18,463 nucleotides of DNA from an uncultured Eubacteriales bacterium (GTDB taxonomy: Bacteria; Bacillota; Clostridia; Christensenellales; Christensenellaceae): assembly GCA_900545085.1 (NCBI GenBank), contig UQXU01000030.1:1-18463 (forward strand), in the 5' to 3' direction. The notes under the pieces are model-generated. The model worked only from the letters and a program-made list of their open reading frames with translations. It searched no databases and was not told the DNA's origin. This document shows positions 8,692 to 14,807 of the stretch, piece by piece. The translations under genes and the position numbers were made by a program. Position 1 is the stretch's first letter. The number at the start of each line of letters is the position of its first letter.

Positions 8692-10149
8692 CTATGCTAG
8701 CACATTTATGTTAAGTATTCTCGGATCTTCCGGACCGGTCATGGAGCAGCCCTTTGATTTGGCATACTCGATGTATTGTATAATTTCGTCTGTGATACGC
8801 TCGCCGGGGGCTAAGATGGGTATTCCGGGAGGATAGCACATAATAAACTCGCTGCAAACGCGGCCTACGCTTGTTTCGAGCGGCAGACTTTCTTTTTTTG
8901 CGTAGAACGCTTCCTGCGGACTGATGACGACTTCCGGCGGAAGGTATTCCTGACTCAGGAGACCGGCGCTGGTTTTTTGGTATCTGCGTCTGATCTCTGC
9001 GAGCGCGCTGACGAGACGCTCGAGCTCCTGCATTCTGTCGCCTATGGAGAGATATGCAAGAATATTGCCGATATCGCCGAATTCAATCTGTATATCGTAT
9101 TCGTCGCGGAGCAGGTCGTATACCTCAATTCCCGCTAGCCCTATGTCTCGGGTATGCACGCTTAGCTTAGTGGCGTCGAAGTCGAATATGGAATCGTGGT
9201 TTATCAGCTCTCGTCCGAAAGCATAGTAGCCTCCGATAGCATTGATTTCATCACGAGCGTAGTCTGCCATCTCTACGACCTTTGCAAAAATTTCTTTACC
9301 GCGCTGAGCTAGATTGCGACGGCTTATATCCAGGCTGGACATTAAAAGATAACTGCCGGACGTGGTCTGCGTAAGGTTTATGATTTGGCGGACGTATCCA
9401 TCGTGGATGTTAGGACCGACGAGAAGAAGGCTGGATTGAGTCAAACTTCCTCCGCTTTTGTGCATAGATACGGCCGCCATATCAGCGCCTGCGGCCATTG
9501 CGGAGATAGGCATGTTGTCTCCGAAATAGAAGTGTGTGCCGTGCGCCTCGTCAGAAAGACAGTACATGCCGGCGGCGTGCGCCATTTTTACTATTTCTTT
9601 TAAGTCGCTGCAAATGCCGTAGTATGTAGGATTATTAACAAGAACTGCTACTGCGTCGGGATTCTCCGCTATTGCTTTAGCTACCTGTTCTCGTTTCATG
9701 CCGAGAGATATGCCTAACTTTATATCTACTTCGGGATTGACGTATATCGGAATTGCACCGCAGAGCACAAGTGCGTTTATTACGCTCCTGTGTACATTGC
9801 GCGGCAAAATGATCTTATCTCCGCGCTTACATGTGGATAAAATCATTGTTTGAACTGAGCTTGTTGTACCGCCTACCATCAAAAATGCGTGAGCTGCTCC
9901 GAAAGCGTCGGCAGCAAGATCTTCTGCTTCGCCTATGACAGAGACGGGATGGCAGAGGTTATCCAAGGGTTTCATGCTGTTTACGTCAATGGAGACGCAT
10001 TGTTCGCCTAAGAAAGCGGCGAGCTCAGGGTTTCCTCGGCCTCGCTTGTGACCTGGGACATCAAACGGAACTACTCGCATTTGGCGAAACTGTTGCAGCG
10101 CTTCGTATATTGGAGCTTGAGTTTGATCTAAGTGCTTTTTATTCTGCAT
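8692..10149 (-). CDS. speA: Arginine (Orn/Lys/Arg) decarboxylase, aspartate aminotransferase fold
   Basis: PLP-dependent decarboxylase of the Orn/Lys/Arg group I family, short Bacillus SpeA-like form. It probably makes agmatine from arginine, since agmatinase is in the same operon; lysine or ornithine cannot be excluded by eye. From the ATG at 10149 it has 485 residues. The N-terminal VPGHKRG motif, the cofactor-binding DEAHG (D200, H203) and the PLP lysine in SMHKSGGSLTQS (K231) are visible, and the C-terminal domain is complete. The start was chosen because AGAGGTGG lies at the right distance. A frame-open ATG at 10200 would lie inside the terminator hairpin and is rejected. First gene of the five-gene operon, downstream of an attenuator. 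Confidence 0.92.
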   Translation of the reverse strand: MQNKKHLDQTQAPIYEALQQFRQMRVVPFDVPGHKRGRGNPELAAFLGEQCVSIDVNSMKPLDNLCHPVSVIGEAEDLAADAFGAAHAFLMVGGTTSSVQTMILSTCKRGDKIILPRNVHRSVINALVLCGAIPIYVNPEVDIKLGISLGMKREQVAKAIAENPDAVAVLVNNPTYYGICSDLKEIVKMAHAAGMYCLSDEAHGTHFYFGDNMPISAMAAGADMAAVSMHKSGGSLTQSSLLLVGPNIHDGYVRQIINLTQTTSGSYLLMSSLDISRRNLAQRGKEIFAKVVEMADYARDEINAIGGYYAFGRELINHDSIFDFDATKLSVHTRDIGLAGIEVYDLLRDEYDIQIEFGDIGNILAYLSIGDRMQELERLVSALAEIRRRYQKTSAGLLSQEYLPPEVVISPQEAFYAKKESLPLETSVGRVCSEFIMCYPPGIPILAPGERITDEIIQYIEYAKSKGCSMTGPEDPRILNINVLA

Positions 10150-10174
10150 ATTCTTTCCACCTCTTGTAGAAAAC

Positions 10175-10207
10175 AAAAAACGTAAGCTGTAAATACACAA
10201 CTTACGT
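10175..10207 (-). terminator. Intrinsic terminator (attenuator) in the speA leader
   Basis: On the minus strand ACGTAAGTTGT (10207-10197) pairs with ACAGCTTACGT (10190-10180), 11 bp with one U-G wobble and a 6-base loop, followed by TTTTTG and TTTT. It lies between the promoter and the speA ribosome binding site (about 10155-10166). It therefore must be bypassed for the operon to be expressed. Confidence 0.85.
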
Positions 10208-10590
10208 CTATCCTTACTTAGTAAATAACGGCAGTTAAAATTGAGTTAAAGCCGATAAAATATACCCCTCTCCTCCCGGAAATCAAGTAACACATTAAAA
10301 ACATGAGCCGGATATCTTCTGTGGGTATATAAAAATAGAAGGATGATATGGCATACAGAGTTTATATAGCAAAAACTTTTACTACTCTTATTGACCGTTT
10401 CACAAGTTTACGTAATTACGCAATACAGGTTATAAAGTAACCAACTTATAAAATTTGAGCTTCTAACTCAATCAATAAGGCGGAAACCGCCTATCGGCAG
10501 TGGACCCGGCTGTCCGTATGGCCTTAACTTCTATCGTGAAGTGGTCCGAAAATATTTGCTTGGACAACTCTTATGCGTTTCTGAGCATCC
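10208..10590 (-). promoter_or_regulatory. Long structured 5' leader of the polyamine operon (candidate regulatory RNA)
   Basis: About 380 nt between the promoter and the attenuator. The 5' part can form a three-way junction: GGACC (10547-10543) with GGTCC (10506-10502), enclosing ACTTC/GAAGT (10542-10538 with 10531-10527) and a weak GGC/GCC arm. It is followed by AGGCGG-TTT-CCGCCT (10492-10478) and TTGAG/CTCAA (10471-10455) with a short U-run. Further on, ATATACCC (10330-10323) can pair with GGGTATAT (10267-10260). Alternative pairings exist, for example GTCC near 10565 with GGAC at 10547. I do not recognise a known riboswitch class: no T-box sequence and no SAM, TPP, lysine, ykkC or M-box core. 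The first 140 nt could also be a separate small RNA. Confidence 0.55.
10218..10304 (-). CDS. Possible leader peptide ORF upstream of the speA attenuator
   Basis: An ATG at 10304 opens 28 codons ending in TAA 11 bases before the attenuator stem. Codons 11-12 are AGG AGA, two rare arginine codons in a row, in a peptide that is otherwise mostly hydrophobic. The position would suit ribosome-coupled attenuation in response to arginine. Against it, I see no Shine-Dalgarno sequence before the ATG, and the purine-rich GGGAGGAGAGGGG is inside the ORF. Kept as a low-confidence candidate. Confidence 0.2.
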   Translation of the reverse strand: MFLMCYLISGRRGVYFIGFNSILTAVIY

Positions 10591-10596
10591 AGATAA

Positions 10597-10626
10597 ATTA
10601 TACACTATTTTTAGAAATTATGTCAA
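10597..10626 (-). promoter_or_regulatory. Consensus sigma-A promoter of the polyamine operon
   Basis: On the minus strand TTGACA (10626-10621), 18 bases, then TATAAT (10602-10597). Both hexamers are perfect. Predicted start is near 10590, giving a leader of about 440 nt before speA. Such a strong promoter fits a gene controlled after initiation, or an abundant small RNA. Confidence 0.88.
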
Positions 10627-10859
10627 TACTAGCCGTTGATTTTTATACTTAAAATTTATCATTTTCTGCAAATAGCTTGTAAAATTTGATACTCGCCATC
10701 GCCGCTGGAAATATGAAAGTGAACCTGCGGGCAAGGCTGCTGTATTTTTAGATTTTTGTGTGACAAATCCCATTTCTCCCAGATAAGACAAAAATGCCAT
10801 TTGATAAGATTACAGCATTTTTCAATAAAGCTTTTCCCCATAAATAAAGGAGAGCGCAC

Positions 10860-10940
10860 ATGGCGAAGGCGTTTCATTATGGCATAAATCCAAAACGGCA
10901 TTTGGACGAAATGTCAAATTCGGCAGGCGCGCATTTGTAA
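10860..10940 (+). CDS. Small ORF, 26 residues, unknown
   Basis: ATG preceded by AAAGGAG at about 6 bases, a good ribosome binding site. It encodes a 26-residue basic/polar peptide starting MAKAFHYGIN. The TAA is followed immediately by an in-frame ATG that opens the next small ORF, so the pair may be one ancestral gene broken by a stop codon. No family recognised and no promoter seen. Confidence 0.25.
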   Translation: MAKAFHYGINPKRHLDEMSNSAGAHL

Positions 10941-11051
10941 ATGCGAACGCCCTCTTTATGGATAGAAGCGGCATTAATTGAACGCATAGAAGAGCGTAAT
11001 GGTGTTTATATATTTAAAAGCCGCTGCAGCTTTTGGATTAGGGAGCTATGA
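10941..11051 (+). CDS. Small ORF, 36 residues, unknown
   Basis: Opens in the same frame directly after the stop of the preceding 26-residue ORF and ends in TGA overlapping the next ATG (ATGA). Sequence begins MRTPSLWIEA. No recognisable domain. Either part of a tiny coupled cluster or the remnant of one gene. Confidence 0.2.
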   Translation: MRTPSLWIEAALIERIEERNGVYIFKSRCSFWIREL

Positions 11052-11116
11052 ATAAGAATTGGAGGATATTGGCAAACGGAGGCAATGAGTTGAAACAGTC
11101 CTATTCACAGCGCTGA
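11048..11116 (+). CDS. Small ORF, 22 residues, unknown
   Basis: ATG overlaps the previous stop (ATGA). Encodes a 22-residue polar peptide beginning MNKNWRILAN. Very short, with no family evidence; listed because of the tandem arrangement only. Confidence 0.13.
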   Translation: MNKNWRILANGGNELKQSYSQR

Positions 11117-11120
11117 GTGA

Positions 11121-11151
11121 TTAGAGAAAGCGGAGGGAAAATCCCCTCCGC
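11121..11151 (-). terminator. Intrinsic terminator after the P-type ATPase gene
   Basis: GCGGAGGG (11130-11137) and CCCTCCGC (11144-11151) form a GC-rich 8-bp stem with a 6-base loop, 9 bases after the ATPase stop. The minus-strand tail reads CTTTCTCT, a modest pyrimidine tract. Confidence 0.75.
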
Positions 11152-11160
11152 ATAGCTTAT

Positions 11161-13815
11161 TTATCGAGCTATTAACTTTTTTATTGCTTTTGTCATTTCT
11201 ACTTGGATGATAGAGAGCAAGACTAGTCCTGCCACTACCAACCACTGCGTGCCGGAAAGCAGAGTGAGCCGAAATGCGCTTTGCAAGGCTGGGACAAAGA
11301 GAATGCAAAGCATGAGCAAAAGCGATACCGCGAACGAAATAAACAGCCACGGGTTTTTGCCTTCGGATCGTATCCAAATCGGCTCCGTATTGGAACGTTG
11401 GTTGAAGGCGCGCAGCATCTGCGAGAAAGCCAAAGTACAGAAAGCCATGGTCTGCCCTTCGGCGTGGCTCCCCATGCTTGCGCCTATCCAGTAAGCCGCG
11501 ATTGTCATAGCGGACACGAAAATACCCTGAGTCACAACTCGGCGTATCAAATCTTTTTCAAACAGAGTGCCTGATTTGATAGGCTTATGTTTCATGATAT
11601 TTTTGCTGGCCGGCTCAACGCCCAGCGCCAGCGCAGGCAGCGTGGCAGTGGCAAGGTTCACCCACAGGATATGGACGGCCAAAAGCGGCGCATCCCAGTT
11701 GAAAACAGTCGCCGTGAATAGCGTAGCAATCTCTGCGATATTGCCAACCAGAAGAAATTGAATCACTTTCTGAATGTTGCGGTATACTCGTCGACCCTCC
11801 TTGATTGCGTAGGCGATAGTGGTAAAACTGTCGTCAAGAAGAATCATGTCGGAGGCATCCTTGGCAACATCCGTGCCGGTGACACCCATTGCCACACCAA
11901 TATCCGCCGCTTTGAGAGCGGGGGAATCATTTACACCGTCGCCCGTCATGGCGGCCACCTCGCCGGAACGCTTGAGGCTCTGGATAATGCGCAGCTTGTC
12001 GGCAGGCGATACTCGGGCAAAGACCGCGGCCGTTTTGACTGCTTTATCAAGCTCCTCATCTGTCATTGAATTCAGCTCGTCGCCTGAAATTACTGTATTG
12101 CCTTTGCGGTAAATCCCAAGTTCCTTTGCAATGGCCAAAGCTGTTATCTTGTGGTCGCCTGTAATCATGATTGTGCGGATACCCGCCGCCAGACAAGTCT
12201 GCACCGATTCAGCCACCTCTTTTCGGGGAGGGTCGATCATGCCGACCGCGCCAATGAAAGTCATATCAAACTCTACATTGTCTTCGTCTTCCATAGGGAG
12301 GGCGGAGAGCTTTTTCATGGCAAAACCCAGCACACGCAGGGCACTTTCCGACATATTGAGGCAGAGTTTTGCAATGTTGCTTTTGTCCGCTTCGGTAATC
12401 GTCCGTACCCCCTGAGCGGTTAAAATATGCGTGCAAAGGGGAAGCATTTCATCCACCGCGCCTTTGGTATAAGCCGTCAAATTCCCCTCAATTTGGTGAA
12501 CCGTTGTCATACGTTTTCGGTCAGAGTCGAAGGGCTGTTCAAAAATACGCGGATACTCTGATTCCAACGATTCGTGGTTTATTCCAAATGTTTTCGCCAT
12601 GCAGATAAGCGCGCCCTCGGTGGGGTCGCCGATAATTTCGCCTTTTCGGTCAGGGTCGAGGCTCGCGTCGTTACAAAGAGCCGCCGCATAGACAAGCTCT
12701 TTATAGACAGCCGAGTGCTGTTCGGCAGCGGCTTTCACCGGCGTTGCCCGACCGGACTTAAAATCTCCGTTGATTGCGATTTGAGTTACAGTCATTTTAT
12801 TTAAAGTCAGCGTACCTGTTTTGTCAGAGCAGATGACCGTGGCGCTTCCCAGCGTTTCCACGGCGGGCAGCTTGCGGATGAGGGCGTTCTTCTTTGCCAT
12901 TCTCTGTACGCCCAGCGCCATCACGATGGTTGCTGTAGCTGGCAGGCCCTCCGGAATAATGGAGATCGCCAGCGAGATTGCCACTAGGAATTGTGGAACC
13001 AGCGGGCGTTGATGCAGCGCTCCGATAATAAAAATTAGGACGCATATGATTAGCCCCACGACGGTCAGCGTCTTGCCGACAGCATTCAGTTTTTGCTTGA
13101 GTGGAGTATCCAATTCATCCTGATTGTCGAGCATACCTGCGATGTTACCTACCTCAGTATTCATACCTGTGGTGACCACCACGCCGGTGGCGCGGCCATA
13201 GGTAACGATTGAGGAAGTATAAACCATATTGCTGCGGTCGCCAAGCGCGCAGTCTTCCGGCAGCAGTTCGTCTGCATCCTTCTCCGAGGGTACGGATTCA
13301 CCGGTTAGGGAAGCTTCTTGTACTTTCAGGTTTGCGGAATATATGAGGCGCATATCGGCGGGAACCATGTCGCCGTCCCCGAGAAACACCACGTCGCCCA
13401 CCACCAGCTCGCTGGCCGGGACTATGCTTTCTTCCCCCTGCCTCAGAACGCGAGCCGTAGGGGCGCTCATGCTGCGCAGGGCTTCCAGCGAGGATTGCGC
13501 TTTTTTCTCCTGCACAATTCCTATTACCGCATTGATTACCACGATTGTGAAAATAACTGCCGCTTCTGTCCATTCCTGCAATACGGCGGAAAATACCGCC
13601 GCGCCGATCAGAATGAGAACCATAGGATCGACAATCTGAACTTTAAGCATTTTAAAAATAGTTTTCGGCGGTTTCGAACGCAGTTCATTGCGCCCATTTT
13701 TTCTTAGCCTTTCGGACGCCTCGGTATCGCTCAATCCTTTTTCAGAGGTGTGTATTGCTTCATATACCTCGTCAAGTCTTTGCGCGTGCCAAGGCACCTG
13801 TCTGTGATTATCCAT
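11161..13815 (-). CDS. P2-type cation-transporting ATPase (calcium-ATPase-like, altered cation site)
   Basis: Membrane pump that moves a cation at the cost of ATP. From the ATG at 13815 it has 884 residues. An N-terminal cation ATPase domain is followed by TGES (171-174), PEGLP in M4 (E289), the phosphorylated Asp331 in DKTGTLT, a KGA nucleotide-site motif near 451, TGDGVND near 624-630 and six C-terminal membrane segments. SERCA-like site residues N692, E695, N720 and T723 are kept, but the position matching SERCA Asp800 is Ala724 (WVNLATAT), and the M8 Glu position is probably Gln799. Calcium may therefore not be the substrate; manganese or magnesium are possibilities. The start was chosen for GAAAGGAG upstream. 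A longer frame from 13902 runs through the attenuator and is rejected. The gene is read from its own promoter through a terminator-bearing leader. Confidence 0.93.
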   Translation of the reverse strand: MDNHRQVPWHAQRLDEVYEAIHTSEKGLSDTEASERLRKNGRNELRSKPPKTIFKMLKVQIVDPMVLILIGAAVFSAVLQEWTEAAVIFTIVVINAVIGIVQEKKAQSSLEALRSMSAPTARVLRQGEESIVPASELVVGDVVFLGDGDMVPADMRLIYSANLKVQEASLTGESVPSEKDADELLPEDCALGDRSNMVYTSSIVTYGRATGVVVTTGMNTEVGNIAGMLDNQDELDTPLKQKLNAVGKTLTVVGLIICVLIFIIGALHQRPLVPQFLVAISLAISIIPEGLPATATIVMALGVQRMAKKNALIRKLPAVETLGSATVICSDKTGTLTLNKMTVTQIAINGDFKSGRATPVKAAAEQHSAVYKELVYAAALCNDASLDPDRKGEIIGDPTEGALICMAKTFGINHESLESEYPRIFEQPFDSDRKRMTTVHQIEGNLTAYTKGAVDEMLPLCTHILTAQGVRTITEADKSNIAKLCLNMSESALRVLGFAMKKLSALPMEDEDNVEFDMTFIGAVGMIDPPRKEVAESVQTCLAAGIRTIMITGDHKITALAIAKELGIYRKGNTVISGDELNSMTDEELDKAVKTAAVFARVSPADKLRIIQSLKRSGEVAAMTGDGVNDSPALKAADIGVAMGVTGTDVAKDASDMILLDDSFTTIAYAIKEGRRVYRNIQKVIQFLLVGNIAEIATLFTATVFNWDAPLLAVHILWVNLATATLPALALGVEPASKNIMKHKPIKSGTLFEKDLIRRVVTQGIFVSAMTIAAYWIGASMGSHAEGQTMAFCTLAFSQMLRAFNQRSNTEPIWIRSEGKNPWLFISFAVSLLLMLCILFVPALQSAFRLTLLSGTQWLVVAGLVLLSIIQVEMTKAIKKLIAR

Positions 13816-13856
13816 ATAGGACAGACCACTCCTTTCTTTGATTAAAATTTTATATT

Positions 13857-13881
13857 CTGACCGCCGATAGGCGGAGGTCAG
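13857..13881 (-). promoter_or_regulatory. Second hairpin in the ATPase leader
   Basis: CCGCC/GGCGG with a 4-base loop (13861-13874), extended by CTGA/TCAG (13857-13860, 13878-13881) across a 3-base bulge. It lies between the attenuator and the ribosome binding site (13829-13836) and has no U-tract after it. It may shape or protect the read-through mRNA; function unknown. Confidence 0.45.
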
Positions 13882-13884
13882 CGA

Positions 13885-13941
13885 AAAAACACAAAAAGGC
13901 ATAACCTACATTCTATAAAATAAAGAACGTAGGCTATGCCT
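13885..13941 (-). terminator. Intrinsic terminator (attenuator) in the ATPase leader
   Basis: Stem of about 18 bp with two G-U wobbles: GGCATAGCCTACGTTCT (13940-13924) pairs with AGAATGTAGGTTATGCC (13914-13898), 9-base loop, then TTTTTGTGTTTTTT. It lies about 115 nt after the promoter and about 70 nt before the ATPase start. The stop codon of the leader peptide (13942-13940) touches the base of the stem. Confidence 0.9.
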
Positions 13942-14014
13942 ATGTATAAAAATTGAATTTGCAATTATTGTTTAAGCTATATCGTTCAGCGTCGCTACTG
14001 TCGGCGTCGTCCAT
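13940..14014 (-). CDS. Acidic leader peptide upstream of the ATPase attenuator
   Basis: A 24-residue ORF lies wholly inside the leader, about 35 nt after the predicted transcription start. It begins MDDADSSDAE, with five acidic residues among the first ten, and ends KFNFYT. A purine-rich GAGGAAAGGA lies about 14-22 bases before the ATG, rather far; a closer GGAA is weak. The stop TAG overlaps the first base of the terminator stem, so a ribosome ending there would block the hairpin. Acidic N-termini are known in Escherichia coli to destabilise translating ribosomes, and the MgtL leader of the mgtA P-type ATPase uses this to sense magnesium. I infer a similar, independently built sensor here. 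Coding status is inferred from position and composition only. Confidence 0.55.
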   Translation of the reverse strand: MDDADSSDAERYSLNNNCKFNFYT

Positions 14015-14054
14015 AATTCCAGTTTAATTCCTTTCCTCAAATATATTTTTTATC

Positions 14055-14083
14055 ATTATACGAGGTGTTCCCTGTAGAGTCAA
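14055..14083 (-). promoter_or_regulatory. Consensus sigma-A promoter of the P-type ATPase transcript
   Basis: On the minus strand TTGACT (14083-14078), 17 bases, then a perfect TATAAT (14060-14055). Predicted start near 14048, giving a leader of about 230 nt. Confidence 0.88.
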
Positions 14084-14420
14084 CATTACAACAATACAAT
14101 TTGCAAATTATTCATATCTTACGTTCGGATATTGTTAAAGCAGTTTGGCTTTAAATTTTGCAGAAAAGCATCGCTTTTCCATTTTCCGTCTGTGGTGTGT
14201 AAGCTGCTGCTCATCGTAACAAAACGAAGATATAATCAACGCCGAATGCTTGACGGTAGTTATACGACGGAGGTCAATTTAACCTGCGGGGATTGCGAGG
14301 AGCCTTTCGAGCGGGCATAAAACAAAGTAAGCGTGAGCCGCAAAGGTTCCCGCTAAATTGTGTTCTATATGGGATATGAGGCGCTGGCTGGCGAGGAACA
14401 CTTTACTGCCAAGCTCGCTG
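14084..14420. other. Gene-poor stretch between the ATPase promoter and the tRNA terminators
   Basis: No gene called. A 62-codon plus-strand ORF from 14132 has no ribosome binding site or family signal; its last third, with a CGDC motif, might be a relic of a zinc-binding protein, but I cannot support that. A perfect 7-bp hairpin GAAAAGC-ATC-GCTTTTC lies at 14163-14179 without a clear U-tract. Confidence 0.4.
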
Positions 14421-14464
14421 AAAACAAAAAAGCCCGGAAAGCCGGAATATCATATTTTCCGGGC
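14421..14464 (-). terminator. Second terminator downstream of tRNA-Pro
   Basis: GCCCGGAAA (14432-14440) pairs with TTTCCGGGC (14456-14464); on the minus strand the stem is followed by TTTTTTGTTTT. Backs up the terminator at 14471-14507. Confidence 0.8.
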
Positions 14465-14470
14465 ATAGAT

Positions 14471-14507
14471 ACAAAAACAGCCTTCCAAATCGGAAGGCTG
14501 TTTTGTA
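14471..14507 (-). terminator. Terminator downstream of tRNA-Pro
   Basis: CAGCCTTCC (14478-14486) pairs with GGAAGGCTG (14492-14500), extended by AAAA/TTTT, with a 5-base loop. A U-rich tail follows on the minus strand and also, more weakly, on the plus strand. It starts about 20 bases after the tRNA 3' end. Confidence 0.85.
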
Positions 14508-14527
14508 TTAAAGTTTGTCCCTTAATA

Positions 14528-14604
<77 letters not shown>

Positions 14605-14621
14605 CAAAAGCTGACTAGATA

Positions 14622-14650
14622 ATTATAAACGCTTTTACAAAAAAATGCAA
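14622..14650 (-). promoter_or_regulatory. Promoter of tRNA-Pro
   Basis: On the minus strand TTGCAT (14650-14645), 17 bases, then TATAAT (14627-14622), about 18 bases before the tRNA. The -35 overlaps the 3' arm and U-tract of the upstream terminator at 14646-14673. Confidence 0.75.
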
Positions 14651-14681
14651 TACTTTTTAGCGAAAATATTGCACTTTTTTG
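14639..14681. terminator. Bidirectional terminator between the secreted-protein gene and tRNA-Pro
   Basis: TGCAATA (14646-14652) pairs with TATTGCA (14667-14673), with additional A-T pairs inside, flanked by seven A's on the left and a T-run on the right. It would end minus-strand transcripts from the secreted-protein gene about 130 bases after its stop, and plus-strand transcripts as well. Confidence 0.75.
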
Positions 14682-14807
14682 TTTTAGCGCCGAATAGGGG
14701 GCTGCAGGAATAATGATGTGATTGGCAGACTATTCAATACCCTCTTTAGAGGGTTAGCGCTTCATCCGACGGTTTTGATTAACGAAAGGTGTGCTGGATG
14801 GAAATAA

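Larger units (their letters stand above)
10627..11120. other. Gene-poor stretch between the speA promoter and the ATPase terminator
   Basis: No recognisable gene. Two overlapping minus-strand ORFs (60 and 80 codons) have no family features or ribosome binding sites, and I do not call them. On the plus strand there are three very short ORFs in tandem (annotated separately). The stretch may be decayed coding sequence. Confidence 0.5.

Noticed and set aside
10150..10200. N-terminal extension of speA starting at 10200
   Set aside because: It would begin inside the terminator hairpin; the ATG at 10149 has a good AGAGGTGG site.
10208..10590. T-box or ykkC (guanidine) riboswitch in the speA leader
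   Set aside because: No GGGUGG-type T-box sequence and no ykkC core motifs could be found.
10590..10608. ARG box overlapping the speA -10 region
   Set aside because: TGTATAATTTATCTG only loosely resembles the ArgR consensus, with wrong half-site spacing, and is explained by the TATAAT element.
13229..13707. Long plus-strand ORFs (129-136 codons) opposite the ATPase gene
   Set aside because: They mirror the ATPase coding strand, have serine/arginine-rich low-complexity products and no ribosome binding site.
10487..13874. 12-base match CCGCCTATCGGC shared by the speA leader and the hairpin at 13861-13874
   Set aside because: It is on opposite strands, and 12-base matches are expected by chance in a window of this size; the hairpin form explains the second copy.
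13816..13902. N-terminal extension of the ATPase starting at 13902
   Set aside because: It would cover the attenuator U-tract and second hairpin, has no ribosome binding site, and adds residues unlike the family. The ATG at 13815 has GAAAGGAG upstream.
13898..14048. yybP-ykoY manganese riboswitch in the ATPase leader
   Set aside because: This class often precedes such pumps, but I could not find its conserved core sequences; the peptide-coding reading fits better. A covariance search would settle it.
14132..14320. 62-codon plus-strand ORF with a CGDC motif
   Set aside because: No ribosome binding site, no recognisable family, basic low-complexity N-terminus; not enough to call a gene.
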